Part shown: one piece after another, positions 10,206-22,954 of the stretch | How positions within the stretch are numbered: position 1 is the stretch's first letter | Layout of the letters: each line of letters starts with the position of its first letter | Assembly: GCA_030762935.1 (NCBI GenBank) | Contig: CM060890.1 | Coordinates: forward strand, 68,388,765 to 68,452,764 | From: Hymenopus coronatus | Taxonomy: Eukaryota; Arthropoda; Insecta; Mantodea; Hymenopodidae | DNA: 64,000 nucleotides | Direction: 5' to 3' | Position numbers and translations under genes: made by a program | Notes under the pieces: generated by a model | What the model was told of the DNA's origin: nothing | The model's input: the letters and a program-made list of their open reading frames with translations, nothing else | Database searches by the model: none

Positions 10206-12560
10206 TACTTTTTAAGTTTGGTTTATTTTTATCTTCGCTTCCAATTCACTCTCATAGATACCTCTAGTAGACTTCTCAGGATCTTCATTTCTGCATTTTA
10301 AATTGTATTTAGGTTCATTTCCTCATAATCCAAGTTTCACTACTCTAAAGTAGCATTGCTTTTGAGTCACTATTATACAGTCTTCAATTTAACCTCCTTC
10401 CACATTAATTTTTCCAACCATATACTATTAAATCTATTTGTTGAATTATATTTGTTGATTTAAATGATAAACTTACACATCACACGCAAGTTAACAGGTC
10501 CTATTTATATAATCCTTTATATCACAATTGCTAGTCTGTTGTGTTTGCTATCAATAACCATCACTTTAATTTTGCTAATTGAGAATTTCAAACTGAAGTT
10601 TTCTCGAATGTTTATTAATTTTGGTACATATTTTTGCGGATTATTTTAAAGCCACCAAAAGTATCTGATCATCAGAAAATAACTAGGTATTGACTTATTT
10701 GGTGTTAATTTTACATATTTAGGGTACATAACTGTATTTCTGGATACTTTTATTTATGCAAATGTCAGAAGGTATTCGGGAACACCCATCTAAATATTGT
10801 GGAAGTTAGATGAAAGTTGTCTTTTGATCTTGGCGTAATATTTCATATTTATATTGTTGTGTACCAAAGTTCATCAAGTGATATTGATAATATAATTTCC
10901 CGGGATTTTTCTTAAGTTGTATTATTGCCGGAGTATTTCTTGTATTCTTTTAAGACAGAGCTTGAGGTGCTACTCGAGATATCCCTCTAGATCAGCTTTA
11001 CTCGGTGCAACATCCTATATGAAGCCAGCGTTAGTACTTTTTACAACCCTGCTAAACACCATTTACTTATCACTCAAGAATAATTGTAACAGCTCAAACA
11101 TTAAGATTACTAAATGACAGCTATTTCGACCTCTCAAATTTATTAAAAAAATAAGAATTCTATATACATAGATTTAAGTACCGCTCCAAAGGACAAAGTG
11201 CAGTGTATTCACATATTATTCGATAACCCCTTCTCTGAGATTGATCATGGAGTAAAATAATTACAACACCGATGTCACTGTGGCTATGCTCGCGCAAATG
11301 TAGAGGCACCACAATCGCTTGGTTGAAACATTAACACAGTGTCGAACTGCATTATATAAGATTGTTATAAACGCGATCACACCAAACTAGACTAAGTAGC
11401 TTCTGCACTACTTCTTACCATTATTAGTCATTGCATTATTAATTTTATTATTGTTCATATTATTTTCTTATAATACTGCTTATCCCTTTGATTACTTATC
11501 CTCTGTTATCAGAAATATTCTGTTTTGGTTGTCCGATGTTTCATGGTTTAGAAAAACGATTTTAAATTTGAAGGGCTGTTTTATCGCTCTATTTATAAAT
11601 AATTACCATTTGTTGTTGTAAGGCAAGGTGACAATAATCCAACCGTAACGGAAGAGGTGATTGAAAAATGTTGAAGGTAGGCAATATGAAGACTTTTAGG
11701 TACAAAAGAGCATGCTTTATAGATATATTTGCTAAAGAAAATTAAATGCTTTAAGGGATGGACGTACTCAAAACCACCTCGATGAAAGAACCTGGAAAAT
11801 GTTTGGTTTGTAGAAAATGAGGCCTTTCAGTGCAAATAGGTTTACCTATTTTCTTAATTCTTTTGCTAAATAAACATTGTTTTAAAGGTCAAATAGCAGG
11901 CATCGCTGGGCATTTCAGCTAGCTACTTAAAAATATGTTGATATGTGCCTGTGAGTTTTTGCACGTAGTTTTTTCGCGTTTTCGGCATATAAGAGAAAAA
12001 TTAACTTATAAATAACATGCAATACAATGCAAAATTATGCATAATTTGTTATGCTTTAAAAGAACAATGAACACAACATATAAAGTTTACATAAATATAT
12101 ACGTAAGAAGTACTTAAGAGGCTCATTGTAATAGAATTTATCAAAACAGTTAAATATAATCAAACTTTATTATTACTTAAGATGCCTATACATATAAATT
12201 TATTCAATTCACTTAAATATAGTGTGGGTAATCTAATTAAATATCAAATCATTGTTAGTATTTTTGTTGTCAGATTTTATATTCATTTATCTTAAATAGT
12301 TAAACCGAGGCATATAAATATATCTGTGTAATTTTTTGGAATTTTAGAAGTGGAGCTTTCAAAGCAGAAATTAGACACATTCGCGGCGTTTACTGAGAAA
12401 GAAGTCCATTGAAAGATCATTAATATTTTGTATTAGAAAATTAGAGAGGATGCTATCTTTTCATCACGTACGAAGAATGTCGGTTTTCTTTTTAAAGGAA
12501 AGTATATACAATTTTGTAAATATAGAAAAAAACCGTGAAGTTGACGTAACATTAAAAATA
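10206..12560. other. Long stretch without a recognisable feature
   Basis: A+T-rich; open frames do not exceed 66 codons and carry no known motif. No match to the SINE, E, hAT or MITE families of this window was seen. It may be unique intergenic or intronic DNA. Confidence 0.4.
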
Positions 12561-12567
12561 CAAGTCA

Positions 12568-12770
12568 CCCGCCTCTGTAGTATTGTGGTAGTGTGTGGCG
12601 CAAGTTTAAGTGGTCTCTAGCTCGAATCTGAGTTAGGGTGAGCTATGCAGATAAGCTTTTTTCCTGGTGTTTTGTTATCCGGTGAAGACGAATTTTGAGC
12701 AACTCTCTAAGGAGCCTGGGCTCATTTGAGTATCAGTTCACTCATCGCATCTATCCTTCGTCCAATATTA
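12568..12770 (+). mobile_element. tRNA-derived SINE, family F (diverged)
   Basis: Head GCCTCTGTAGTATTGTGGTAG has an A-box-like character, followed by a B-box-like TCTAGCTCGAATCTGAGTTAG and GGTGAGCTATGCAG. The arrangement parallels the copy at 22955-23125 (GAGTTCGAATCTCGCTTAAG, GGTGAGGTACCC). Old and degraded. Confidence 0.45.
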
Positions 12771-13400
12771 CTTACCAGTTAAACGGAAACAATAAGAAAC
12801 TAGATAGTGGGTCACGTTTTTATTCTAGCCTATAGGAATACAGTTGCATGGGAGGTTGCGTTTCGAGTGTACAAACCTCGCGTAAGCTCAACTAATGAAC
12901 TGATTAAGACATTTTGGAATTTTCCCAAACATTTGGAATATAAAATCTGAAAATTTAGTAGGTCATAGCTATCTCAAGATTTACACACACGCTAGCTGAC
13001 GTAATGAATTAGCGTCAAAATGTAAAAGAAAGTCATAAATTCACACAAGTCAGTCATACACGATAAGGAGCTTATTCCTTTTATAAATCGGAAAACTGCT
13101 AAGTAAAATGTGTGAAAGGAATAATATTAGTTAAGCATATTTGCACAAAGACAGCTGTGAAATGAGTGGTTATGCACGCGTTCAATTTTGCTATTAGCAA
13201 GCAATTGTCATTACAAAGATTGAAATCTATTCCCTGTCAGGGTAATGAAAAAGCTGCGCAGAACGCTGTGGGCGCAACTATTGCCAATTAGGTCATTCTC
13301 CCTTCTCCCGCATGCGCATCGCGAGGTTTTTGTCAGCGCTGGGAGAGAGGGCATTGTAAGCGGCAGTGAGGGATCACAAAAATCAGTGTACTTTAATTGT
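12771..13400. other. No gene seen; G+C-richer patch
   Basis: Mostly A+T-rich. A G+C-richer patch at 13250-13370 contains CGCATGCGCATCGCGAGG. A TATATAAA at 13407-13414 precedes the short open frame at 13419, but is too close to its ATG to be convincing as its promoter. Confidence 0.35.
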
Positions 13401-13418
13401 AAGAGTATATAAATTGAG

Positions 13419-13646
13419 ATGTTAGGACTATCAACACCTAAATCCTCCTCTGGTAAGTCCCTTAGAGGATACGCTAGGAAGATTGTTTACAAAGTTTGGC
13501 TTTATTTGCGACAACAAGTACTTCTCATTCTACATTCAGCCTACTGCAACAATGATACAGGGGTGATAGCAAACTCTCCTTCCATCCCCATCTTACTTAC
13601 CATTTCATACTCTAACGGCCAAAGCGGGAAGAGGGGAAGCGGTTGA
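13419..13646 (+). pseudogene. Short ORF, possible transposase N-terminal relic
   Basis: 75-codon frame beginning with ATG. Residues about 12-33 (SGKSLRGYARKIVYKVWLYL) resemble the RxxARxIIYNVxxFx start of some arthropod DDE-transposon proteins, where it precedes a helix-turn-helix. The rest (VLLILHSAYCNNDTG onward) matches nothing I know and no catalytic domain follows. Could equally be chance. Confidence 0.3.
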
Positions 13647-13659
13647 AGGCTTGAGTAGT

Positions 13660-14160
13660 TAAAAAGTATTATTTTTAATTACCTATTTCAGGAAAATTAG
13701 CTCACAAAAAGTCCATTCACTAAAGGTTCAATTCATGACAATTAGTAGTACGTTCAGAAATCTAAAGGTTGTTTGGAAAGCGCAGGTAAAATCAATATTT
13801 CGGAATTAGAAAAGTAACAGAATATTTAGAATATCGCAAAACAAACAATGACATTTGTAAGAGTTTGCAATGTTTAATGTAGCAACGTGGAGAGATCAGA
13901 AGTAGGGCGAGTTTGTTAATAAAATAGCTGCACTTCGGAAATTTAGTTACTACAGCGTCTTGTACTTTTTGTCTTACAGTTACACGCTGGCGCTTCAGTC
14001 CAGCACACGGTTGTACTTAGTAATCGTTACTTGATTTGTCTTAGCGATTTTTAACGAGTCTCGGAAGCTGAAGGTTGTTACAATTTTTGCCTAAATGACA
14101 AGTGCTTAACAGTATGAAAGTTTGGAAATTTAATATAGCTTTTAAGTAGCAGCAAGTATA
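13660..14160. other. No gene seen
   Basis: A+T-rich spacer before the next E copy; nothing recognised. Confidence 0.4.
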
Positions 14161-14163
14161 AAT

Positions 14164-15037
14164 CTGTTGTTCCATTCACATGACTTTCTCTATTACTGCA
14201 ACAAATTATTCTATTTACTTCATCTAATGGAGCAAAAATTAGCAGAAATAGTCTTATTACTTGCTTCCTTGTTAGTAGAAGCGAAATAAGGGGGTACCAT
14301 AGGTTAAAGTGATAGTCAAAAGCTGGTTGCTCTGCGAGTCAAAAGCTGGTTGCTCTGCGACTGAAGTTCCTTTGTATGGACACGAGTTCACAAAGTCCTG
14401 TATGAGAAAAGTATAAGTTTTTATAGCCGAAACCAAAAACAAGGAATATCTAAAAAAACAATCAACTCCACGAAAAAAATGTGTATAACATAATTGTGTG
14501 TTTTAAGGTGCTCTACATTTGTTGTAGGGTAAGGTTTTGTCCATCTCTTACGGTTTAGCAGTTATGCAAAATTCCGTAAAATTTTCCCAAACTAAAGTAG
14601 TCTTCTAAGGGTATTCCCAGAAAATTCAAAATATACATTTTATTTGTCAGGTAAATATCTTTAGTATACGATATTTTAATCAAAATCGTTAGAGGCATTT
14701 TTATAAAATCAAAATTTTCGAAAAATGTTCCATGTAAAGGGTAGTTGGGGGTGGGAGGATTTTTCTAAAAATCTTCGTGTCGAATCCTTGGAAGATACTA
14801 AACTTAATTACCAAGTTTGGTATTTTACCGACTTTTCATTTTTGATTTATCGTGTTCACAGACACACGGACACACACACACTCACACGGACCTTTTTCTG
14901 AAAATACTTTTTTTGGATACAGGGGACCCTAAAACATATATTTCCGGTGAAATCTCTGTATCGAATTTTTTGGTGGAGTGCAATACTTCTCTATAGATAC
15001 ACTATGTACATAGCACGTATAGAGAAAGTAAAAATTG
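14164..15037 (+). mobile_element. E element, near full-length
   Basis: Runs from TTCCATTCACATGACTTTCTC to the hairpin region (CTATAGATACACTATG ... CACGTATAGAGAAAGT) and a short A-run. A 23-bp internal tandem duplication (AGTCAAAAGCTGGTTGCTCT-containing unit) lies at 14314-14359. A CACACGGACACACACACAC tract sits at the usual microsatellite position. Good reference copy for the family. Confidence 0.85.
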
Positions 15038-15404
15038 CTGTTTCATTGCTTTTATGGATTCTTTGGTTTCTGGTTTCATGAGATTCGGCTTTTCAAACAA
15101 ATATTAGAAATTATCTTATTTTACTGGTTAAAACATTGTCAAGATTTATAATAAACGTATTTATATAGTTACATTTATGGTGCGCAGATTCAGAAATAGT
15201 TAATAATTCATCTTAAAACAGTAAGCAAATTGTTTCAGACCTATGAGTTATTAGCCTCTATTAAATATTCCCAGCAAAGCCAACTGGTGTTGTCCATTCT
15301 CGCAAACACTCAAACCATGCATACCTTCCCATGAAAAAGAACTCGCAGTTTACCACCTAGCCGGCAATGGACGAGGGAACCATTATATCCCCATGTTAAT
15401 TTTT
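15038..15404. other. Spacer, nothing recognised
   Basis: A+T-rich sequence between an E copy and a SINE-D fragment. Confidence 0.4.
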
Positions 15405-15525
15405 TTCTTCCCTCCCCCCAACACAAACCGTGAATAGACGGGAATTAGATAGCTAGAATCAGAATGAAACATTCAATGCCATAACCGGGATGACATTAAA
15501 TTTTTCATTTAACCCTACCTATCCT
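15405..15525 (-). mobile_element. SINE-D fragment, tRNA head missing
   Basis: Contains the family-D tail block (ACACAAACCGTGAATAGACG), the GATAGCTAGAATCAG block and ACATTCAATGCCATAACCGG, but no tRNA-like head. Confidence 0.6.
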
Positions 15526-15663
15526 ATTGCAAGCACAACCTGAAATTTCATATCCATGTTCAATTACTGCTAAATTGATTGCAATAGCCAAGGACTTATA
15601 AATTCGGTTAAATCATTAATAACTGATTAATCTTACCTCAGTAAGCGATTAACTGCAGAAAAA

Positions 15664-16493
15664 TTTGATGACTTCCATTCACAGGACTTTCTCTAGCTAT
15701 TTCAAAATATTTACGAAAGATTATTCTTTTATGTACATTATAGTAATTGAGATAAACATAGCGGAGTGTAATTAGAATCGAAATAAGGGGATACACAGGC
15801 TAAAATGTTAGTCAAATCTTTTAAAAGCTCATTGCTATGTGAAACAATTGCAATCCGGGTTTCTTTTGCATTCCTGGGAGTAAAACAAAAAAATATGAAA
15901 CGGAAGTTAACTTCCTGCTTGAGAAAATCTTAAGTACTTTAAAGTTGAAAAAAAAAAAAAAACAAGGAATATCTCAAATACAGAAAATTGATATTTGGCA
16001 TAAATTGTGTGCTTTGATCACATCTATATTTTTGTTTATCTCTTACTGCTTACCAGTTATATAAAAGTCATCAACAATAAAGAGGTCTTCAGAGGCTATT
16101 CCCAGGAATTTGGAGATATACATTTTGTTTGTCACTAAAGGTAGCATAAGCATATTGAAACATATAGTGCTTAAAAATCGTTAAAAACATTTTTTGAAAA
16201 AATAAGAAAAACGAAAAAATGTTTCTGAAAAGTTTACTTGGGGGATTTTCCTGAAAATCTTCTATCGTATTATTGGAATCATTGAACATAAATACCAAGT
16301 TTGGTGTCTACTGAACTTTATCGTTTTGGAGTTACGCAATCCACAGTCACAAACCCACACAGACAGGACCTTTCTTCTAAAACTGGTTTGTTTTTGGATT
16401 CAGGTGAAATAGTGGTATCAACTTTTGGGTGGAATATAATAGGTTCTCTATCTACTATGTATATTGTACATGCGTGGTAGGGAAAGTAAAAAA
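15664..16493 (+). mobile_element. E element copy
   Basis: From ACTTCCATTCACAGGACTTTC to a degraded hairpin end (CTATGTATATTGTACATGCG, GGGAAAGTAAAA). The next E copy follows in the same orientation after only a few A/T-rich bases, giving a head-to-tail pair. Confidence 0.8.
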
Positions 16494-16497
16494 AAAA

Positions 16498-17160
16498 ATC
16501 TATAAAAATTCCATGTGTTTGATTCACATGACTTTCTCTATCTGATGTTCAAATAAGCTTCTTTCAAGAGATTATTCCATGTTAATCGAGATAGCATTAA
16601 CGAAATGGTGGTGTTAGTTTGTTATAAGTAAAAACTAGGTGTATACACAATGATAAAGAGATTGTCGAATGTTTAAAAAGCTGTCGCTATTCGAATGACA
16701 TTGAAACTTGTTTTTTTTTCATGGCCAGAAATTAAAGAAAATAAACACAGAGGATTTCCAGTTTGAGAAAGGTATCAGTAGTTTAAAACTGAAATATTTA
16801 ACAAGGGTTATCTAGGAAATGGTTAACTCCACAAAATAAATGAAAAATGAAATATATAGTGTGTTTTGATGAGAGATACCTTTTTTGTGGATTAACTTTT
16901 GTCTATCTATTACGGTTAACCAGTTACGCAAAAGTCGTTCAGAATGAAGGGGACTTCAGTAGGTTATTCCCAGGAATATCAAGATATCAATTTTGTTTGT
17001 CATATAACTAACTTCAACATACGAAATTTTACTCAAAATTGAGCCATTTTTGAAAAAAAATGTGTAATTTGGAGTGGGGGATTTTCTTCAAAATCTTCGT
17101 TTCGCCCTTAGGAGATAGTAAACCTAAATACCTAAACGTTTCGTTTTTACTGTGTACTTT
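16498..17160 (+). mobile_element. E element copy, hairpin end missing
   Basis: Begins at CCATGTGTTTGATTCACATG and stops at a local duplication of ACTGTGTACTTT (17148-17171), beyond which a copy of opposite orientation begins. Confidence 0.75.
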
Positions 17161-17199
17161 ACTGTGTACTTTTTGGGGTCCCCTGTATAGACGTAAAGC

Positions 17200-18020
17200 A
17201 TTTTTAATTTCTGACACGTACTATGCACATAGTGCATAGAGAGCCCGTTGCATTCCGCCCAAAAAATTCGATATTGAGATTTCACAAGAACTACGCGTTT
17301 TAGGGTGCCTTTGCCCAAAGAAAAATATTTTTACAAAAAGGTCCGTGTGTGTCCATGTGTCTGTGAACACAACAACTTAAAAACGAAAAGTTTGTATAAC
17401 ACCAAACTTGGTATATAAATTAGGTATCTTCCAATTTTTTGGGAAAAATCCCACCTCCCCATAACTAGTTTTTACATGGAAAATTTTTTGAAAATAAAAT
17501 TTAGATTAAAATACCGCATATTAAACATATTTACTTGTCAAATGAAGTGAATATCTTGGACTTTCTGGGAATAGCCTCTGCATATCTCTTTATTCTGGAT
17601 ATATTTTGCTGGATTTTGCATATTTAGTAAACCGTAAGTAATAGTAAGAAGTTACTACACAAAAGGGGTAAATCGTTAAAATACACAATTTTACCAAACA
17701 GTGTTTTACGTTGAGATATTCCTTGTTATTGGTTTCAGTTTTAAAATGCTTATACTTTTCTCATAAGGGAATTTGTCAACTCTACACAAAGAAACAGATT
17801 TAAATTCCAAAGCAACCAGTTTTTAAAACATTTGACTGTCGGTTTAGCCCAGTGTGTTCCCTTATTTCCACTTTATTTATAAGGAACTAAGTAATAAGAT
17901 CGTTTCTGCTAACGTTTATCTAGATTAGTATGATGTAAATAGAAGAATACCCTTATTAACAACAATTTGATACAGAAATATAGAGGAGATCATGTGAATT
18001 AAGCACATCAGATTTTTAGA
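17200..18020 (-). mobile_element. E element copy, opposite orientation
   Basis: Starts at the hairpin (ACACGTACTATGCACATAGT near 17215-17234) and ends at GTGAATTAAGCACATCAGAT. With the preceding copy it forms a second back-to-back arrangement. Confidence 0.8.
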
Positions 18021-18745
18021 AAAATGTGTATGTGTTCCACTGTCTATGTACTCGATAACTCAAAAACAAAAAGTCCAAAAAGTACTAAATTTAGTATTTG
18101 AGTTTAGTATCTTTCCAAGATTTGACACGAAGATCTTGAGGAAAATTCCTCAATCCCAAACTGCTCTTACATGCAAACATTTTCAAAAACTTTGATTTTC
18201 TCAAAAAAAAAAAGTTGTTACGATTTGATTGAAATACAGTATGTTAAAGATATTTACATCATAAATGAAATGTGTATGTTGAATTTTATAGGAATAGCCT
18301 CTGAAGGTATGCTTATTGTGTGTGAATTTTGCTTAGATAACTGGTAAACCGTAAGAGATAGGTAAAAACTTACTACACAAATAATTTCGATCTCGTTAAA
18401 GCACATAATTTATGTCATATGTTCGTAGAGCCTACAATTTTTGGGATATTTCTTGTTATTGTCCTATGTTTTAAAATACACATTTCACATAAGGGAATTT
18501 GTCAATATAAAGCAACGGATTTCATTCACGTGCCAACCAGCTTTAAAGATTTGAATATTGCTTTAGCTGAGTGTATTCTCTTATGTCCGTTCTGCTTACA
18601 AGAAAGGAAGTAATATTACCATCTCTGTTAAATGTTTATCTGGATTAGCATGAAGTAAATAGGAGAACAAGCGTTTTAAGAGTAATGTGTAACCGAGATG
18701 TAGTGAAAGTCATGTGAATGGAACACATCAGATGTTTAGTTATAC
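18021..18745 (-). mobile_element. E element copy, hairpin end missing
   Basis: Follows head to tail after the previous copy but starts in the microsatellite-adjacent region, so about 170 bp of the hairpin end is gone. Ends with GAAAGTCATGTGAATGGAAC. Confidence 0.75.
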
Positions 18746-19135
18746 TATCCATAGACACACACACAGATGCACTTATAGACAGATGGTCAGACAGGCATCC
18801 GCTTACCTTTTTCTAAAAATGTGTGGATGTGTGTGTTTTTTTTAAAGATTTTTTTTTAAATAAAGTTCCGGAGTCCGGTCGGGACTCCGGCGCTGTATAC
18901 CCTATTTTTGTTTACCTAATTTGTTTACTTTGTTTACTGTATGATTACTGTTTTCTGCTTTTACACTGATACATACATATACACAAACATAACACCCATG
19001 CCCAAGGCGGGACTCGAACCCACGATCCCCTGCGCTAAGATTCAGAGTGTCTCGAACATATTTGCAATGAAATCCCATTACTGAGGTTATGGATGAAATA
19101 CAACACCTTCTCTACCTATTATGTGCATGGGTCAC
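18746..19135 (+). mobile_element. E element 3' fragment split by a SINE-like insert
   Basis: Plus-oriented microsatellite flank at 18755-18830 and E terminal sequence from about 19070 (GAAATACAACACCTTCTCTAC, then CTATTATGTGCATGG), with a retroposon-like insert between. Confidence 0.6.
18838..19060 (-). mobile_element. tRNA-derived SINE fragment, family G
   Basis: On the minus strand a canonical B box, GGTTCGAGTCCCGCC, lies near 19008-19022. It is followed by a body ending in CCGGAGTCCCGACCGGACTC and an A-rich tail at 18838-18858. The A-box half is not convincing, so the head is truncated or degraded. Confidence 0.55.
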
Positions 19136-19165
19136 AGGTGCTGGAGAAAATAACAATGACCAGTA

Positions 19166-19372
19166 CAGATAACTTCACGGGATAGCAACCGAACTAAATT
19201 GGAATCGAAGAAATCCAAGCTTTCGACCATCTTGACTCTGTGGTCAGGAACGAAGACACAGAATGATGACGGTCGAAAGCTTAGAATCAGGGACGAAGAC
19301 CACTGAGTCAAGATGATCGAAAGCTTGGTCCGATTCCAATTTAACTCAGTTGCTATCCAGTGAAGTCATCTG
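19166..19372. mobile_element. Foldback element with about 78-bp arms
   Basis: Arms 19166-19245 and 19298-19372 are imperfect reverse complements, sharing CTTCAC, GGATAGCAAC, AAATTGGAATCG, CCAAGCTTTCGA and CATCTTGACTC. Within it a roughly 40-bp segment is directly repeated (GACGAAGAC ... GAAAGCTT at 19243-19282 and 19286-19326). No coding content; a MITE- or foldback-type element. Confidence 0.7.
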
Positions 19373-19879
19373 TAATAGCCAACACCGAGAAAGCTTCAAA
19401 ATTTTAATAACGATCAGATTTACCATAGAACGTCACCATCACCAGTTGTTACCTAGCAACCGTTACATTATGAACGTCGTGTATCCCTTCAAAACTGTTT
19501 AAGAGGCTTGCGATATTGCATCAAAGAATATATTCTCTCCCTCACCCACATACTCTCATCTTCTACGCATCCCTGTACTTCCAGTCACCATCATTTCCCT
19601 CTCCTTTCTCTTTTTATCTCCCTTCCGTTCTTATTCACTCTCTTATTGCCACCCCTCCCCTTCGCCGACCGCTCATTCTCACTGTGGGCAACTGTTAACG
19701 TAATATTTAGAAAATGGGTTATATAAATGTTTTAAACCATATTTTTATTTTACATTTTAAAGATGACCAACAGGTATAAATCAGGATATGTGTCTTATTA
19801 ATTATTATGGTAATAAATAAGAGCTAAGAAAACTTAAATTTGTTCTTATTTGTATTATTATTGAAGAAGTAAACGCGTT
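19373..19879. other. Spacer, nothing recognised
   Basis: Pyrimidine-rich tract at 19535-19680 (CTCTCC/TTCCCTC-like) and otherwise A+T-rich sequence. The two overlapping small open frames here come from the pyrimidine-rich run. Confidence 0.4.
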
Positions 19880-20600
19880 CTGATAATTTTGCTTTCTCTG
19901 CCGCGTACAATGTACATAATAGATAAAGATCGTATTGCATTTCACCCAAAATTCGATTACAAAACATAACATTTTACCGAAGTACAGGTTTTGAGGTCTA
20001 TTAGAAAAAGTCTGTGGGTTTGTATCCTGTGTCTGTGAACAATATGATTTAAAAACGAAATGTCCGTTAAACACTAACTGGATATTTAAGCTATATATCT
20101 TAAGGACACGACACAGACATTTTCAAGAAAATCCTCCCGCTCTAAATTATGCATTATAGGTGAAAATGTTAATAAATTTTGACTTTCTAAAATAAAACTA
20201 ACAATTTTGGTTAAAATATTGTATGTTAAAGATATTTTTATACCAATTGAAATGTATATCTTGATTTTTCTGGGAATATCTTGTCAAGTACTCTTTATTC
20301 TGGATTAATTTTGCATAACTTTAAATTTTCGTTACATATTCTTATCTCTAATGGAATGTCGGACGCTTTTCTTTTTCAACCTGATCATGCATACAGATCG
20401 ACATCTCAAACCTATCGCATAGCATTTGAAATCTGGCTACGCCTTTATTTCCCTTGTTCCTGAAAGAAATAAGCAATAAAACTGTTTATGTAATGTTTAT
20501 CTCGAATAACTTGAAGTAGAAGAATAGACTTTTGTAAGAATAGTTTTTTAAAGAATAGGTCAGGAAAAGTATGTGAATGTAACACTGAAAATCTGTTGTA
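19880..20600 (-). mobile_element. E element copy
   Basis: Starts at the hairpin end (TTTGCTTTCTCTGCCGCGTA near 19887), carries the core blocks in minus order, and ends at GTATGTGAATGTAACACTG. Confidence 0.75.
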
Positions 20601-20822
20601 TGTTACTTCCTCTTGCCTCTGTAATTAGGATATCATATATCGTACCTTCTAAGTGGAATACGGGCAGTAAGTTCCAAAGTCTTAGAACAATATTATTTTT
20701 GCGCGAAAAGCAGATGCACGCACGCGCAAATTCAGATAATGTTGTGCACCTAAATATTTTAAAATTTGATATCTGGTTTCATGGGAGTACATTATATGTG
20801 TATTTAATCATTGTTGCTTAAC

Positions 20823-21662
20823 ATAAAAAATCTGATGTGTTCCATTCACATGGCTTTCCATACATCTCTGTTACAAATTATTATTGTTTATAAACTTATT
20901 CTTCTATCTCATGCTAATCGAATAAACATTATCAGACTCTGTTTTGTTACTTAGCTCCTTATAAGTACAAGGTAAACAAGGAAATACACTAGGCTAAACT
21001 GACAGACAAATGCTTTAAAATGTGGTTGCTGTGGGATTGAAATCCGAGTGGCCAGGAGTTGACACGTTCCCGTATAAGAAAAATAAGAGTACTTTAAAAT
21101 TGAAACCAATGTCGAGGAATATCTCAAAATCGGTCAACTCCACGAAAAAATGTATGACATAAATGTTGTGTTTTAAAGAGGTTTACATTTTTATGGAGTA
21201 AGTTTTTGTCTATCTCTTACGGTTTACTAGTTATCCAAAATTAATTCAGAATAAACGGGTCTTCAAAAGTTATTCCCAGAAAATTGTAGATATATATTGT
21301 ATTTGTGATGGAAATTAATTTAATATGTGGTTTTATTCAAAATCGTTAGAGCCAATTTTTTGAAAATATTTTTTTTTTAAAAAGATTTCCATGTGTTAGA
21401 GTAATTTGGGGTGGGGTAATTTGCTTGAAAATCTTCGTGTAGCATCCTTGGAAGACACCAAGCTTAAATACCAAGTTTGGTATTTACGATTTTTTCGTTT
21501 TTAAGCTATGCTATCCACAGACACGGAAAATGCTTTTTTTTTTATTCAGGGGATCCTAAAACGAGTATTTCCTGTGAAATCTCTGTACCGAATTTTTGGG
21601 TGGAATACAATACTTCCTCTATACAGTGTGTACATGGCACGTGTACAGAAAGTAAAAAGGTT
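20823..21662 (+). mobile_element. E element, near full-length
   Basis: Clear start AATCTGATGTGTTCCATTCA and clear end GTGTACATGGCACGTGTACA, GAAAGTAAAAA. The frames of 68-84 codons over 21477-21731 are read-through of the repeat's terminal region; the same pseudo-peptide recurs in other copies. Confidence 0.85.
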
Positions 21663-21730
21663 CACAGAACATTTTCGATTATGGTTTACTTTTGTACATT
21701 TGATTCATATTTAATTCTCCTAAAATTTTA

Positions 21731-22139
21731 GAGGTTGCTTGGTTTGAACCTTTGAACGATAAACATTTAGAACAAAATCAGCTTGAGATGAAGGAAAATG
21801 ATTTGCTACAGAGTGTAAATGGGAGAAAATTGAAGCAGCAAAAAATTGTACTGTAGCACTGTAAAAGGTTCCTATTACGTTCACAGCAGGGAGGCAAAAG
21901 CCACTTTAATGATGCGGACAAAGGTCTCGGTAGGGAAATCTGCAACAGCTTTGTAGACATTCGGATTTTTTGTAAAGAAATATAAATTAGAGTACAGCTC
22001 CATAGATCGAACTTTTCACATTGTACACTATAAAACTTCACCCTCAAAGAAACTGACAGTAAAGAACCCGCGCGCTGCAATGAGCACTAGCATTTTTGAC
22101 ACAAATGTTTTTTTATTTTATTTTACTGCTGATATAATG
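21731..22139 (-). other. Spacer with a protein-like 40-codon frame
   Basis: A minus-strand frame at 22003-21881 reads MELYSNLYFF, TKNPNVYKAV, ADFPTETFVR, IIKVAFASLL. The residue mix looks like globular protein rather than A+T noise, but no family is recognised and no flanking exons are seen. It could be an exon relic or a transposon fragment. Confidence 0.2.
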
Positions 22140-22690
22140 ATTATCATCGAAACATTCCTCTTCGAGATTTTAGAGACCCCATGAATCAAAAAAAAAAAAA
22201 AACATTTGAGAAAGAGATCCATGTGTGTCTCTAGAAAAGCAAATCTCAGAAACTCCAGTTATTATTTAAGTTGTTCGTCCTCTAATGATATCACTCTTAC
22301 TCTAAACTACCCTTTTACAGGTAACTTTATTGGATATTTGATGCTGGTTAAGGTGCACAAATTATATTAAGTGAATTAATTTTATGGAGTTAGCAATTTC
22401 CGAGATATTTCTTGTTATTCTTTTGGATCCTCAAAAGATTATTCATTTCTTAGATCATGCAAAGAGAGTAGAATTTCAATGATATAAGAACCGGTTGTGA
22501 ACAAATGCTACAATCGCTTAAGTCTATTACGTGTTCCTATTCCCATTGCATTCACAAGCAAATATGCAGTAAAACCTTTACAAAAAATGTTTATTTCATT
22601 AACTTGAAGTAGATAGGGTGTGTTGGAAATGAGTAGGAAAATCTGTAAATATAACACATTACATTTATTCTTTTTTCTGTTTACTTTTAG
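22140..22690 (-). mobile_element. Degraded E element copy
   Basis: Minus-order core blocks remain (TCCGAGATATTTCTTGTTAT, the pyrimidine-rich TTCCTATTCCCATTGC region, TTTATTTCATTAACTTGAAG). Both ends are poorly preserved; an A-run lies at 22190-22202. Confidence 0.55.
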
Positions 22691-22950
22691 GTATTCTTTT
22701 TACATCTGCAAATGTAGTATGAAGATTACACCGGAAGTAATTGAAGTTGCAATTAGACACTTTTAGGCAAATCGGAATGTCTAAAGTATGAAGAATCGAA
22801 TAAGTATAAATTACATTCTAACTCGTTTCTTTCAATCAATAGTTACAAAGTACTTGAATTTACCCCCAAACTGTGCATCAGGTAGGAAAGTTTTGACATA
22901 TTTTTTTCTCAAAGCAGTCTGTATGGTTTTAATTAAATATAGTGTTTGAA
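22691..22950. other. Spacer, nothing recognised
   Basis: A+T-rich sequence without a recognisable element. Confidence 0.4.
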
Positions 22951-22954
22951 ATAT

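Noticed and set aside
13407..13646. Promoter with TATA box driving a short gene
   Set aside because: TATATAAA is only a few bases from the ATG, leaving no room for a normal 5' UTR, and such sequences are frequent by chance in A+T-rich DNA.
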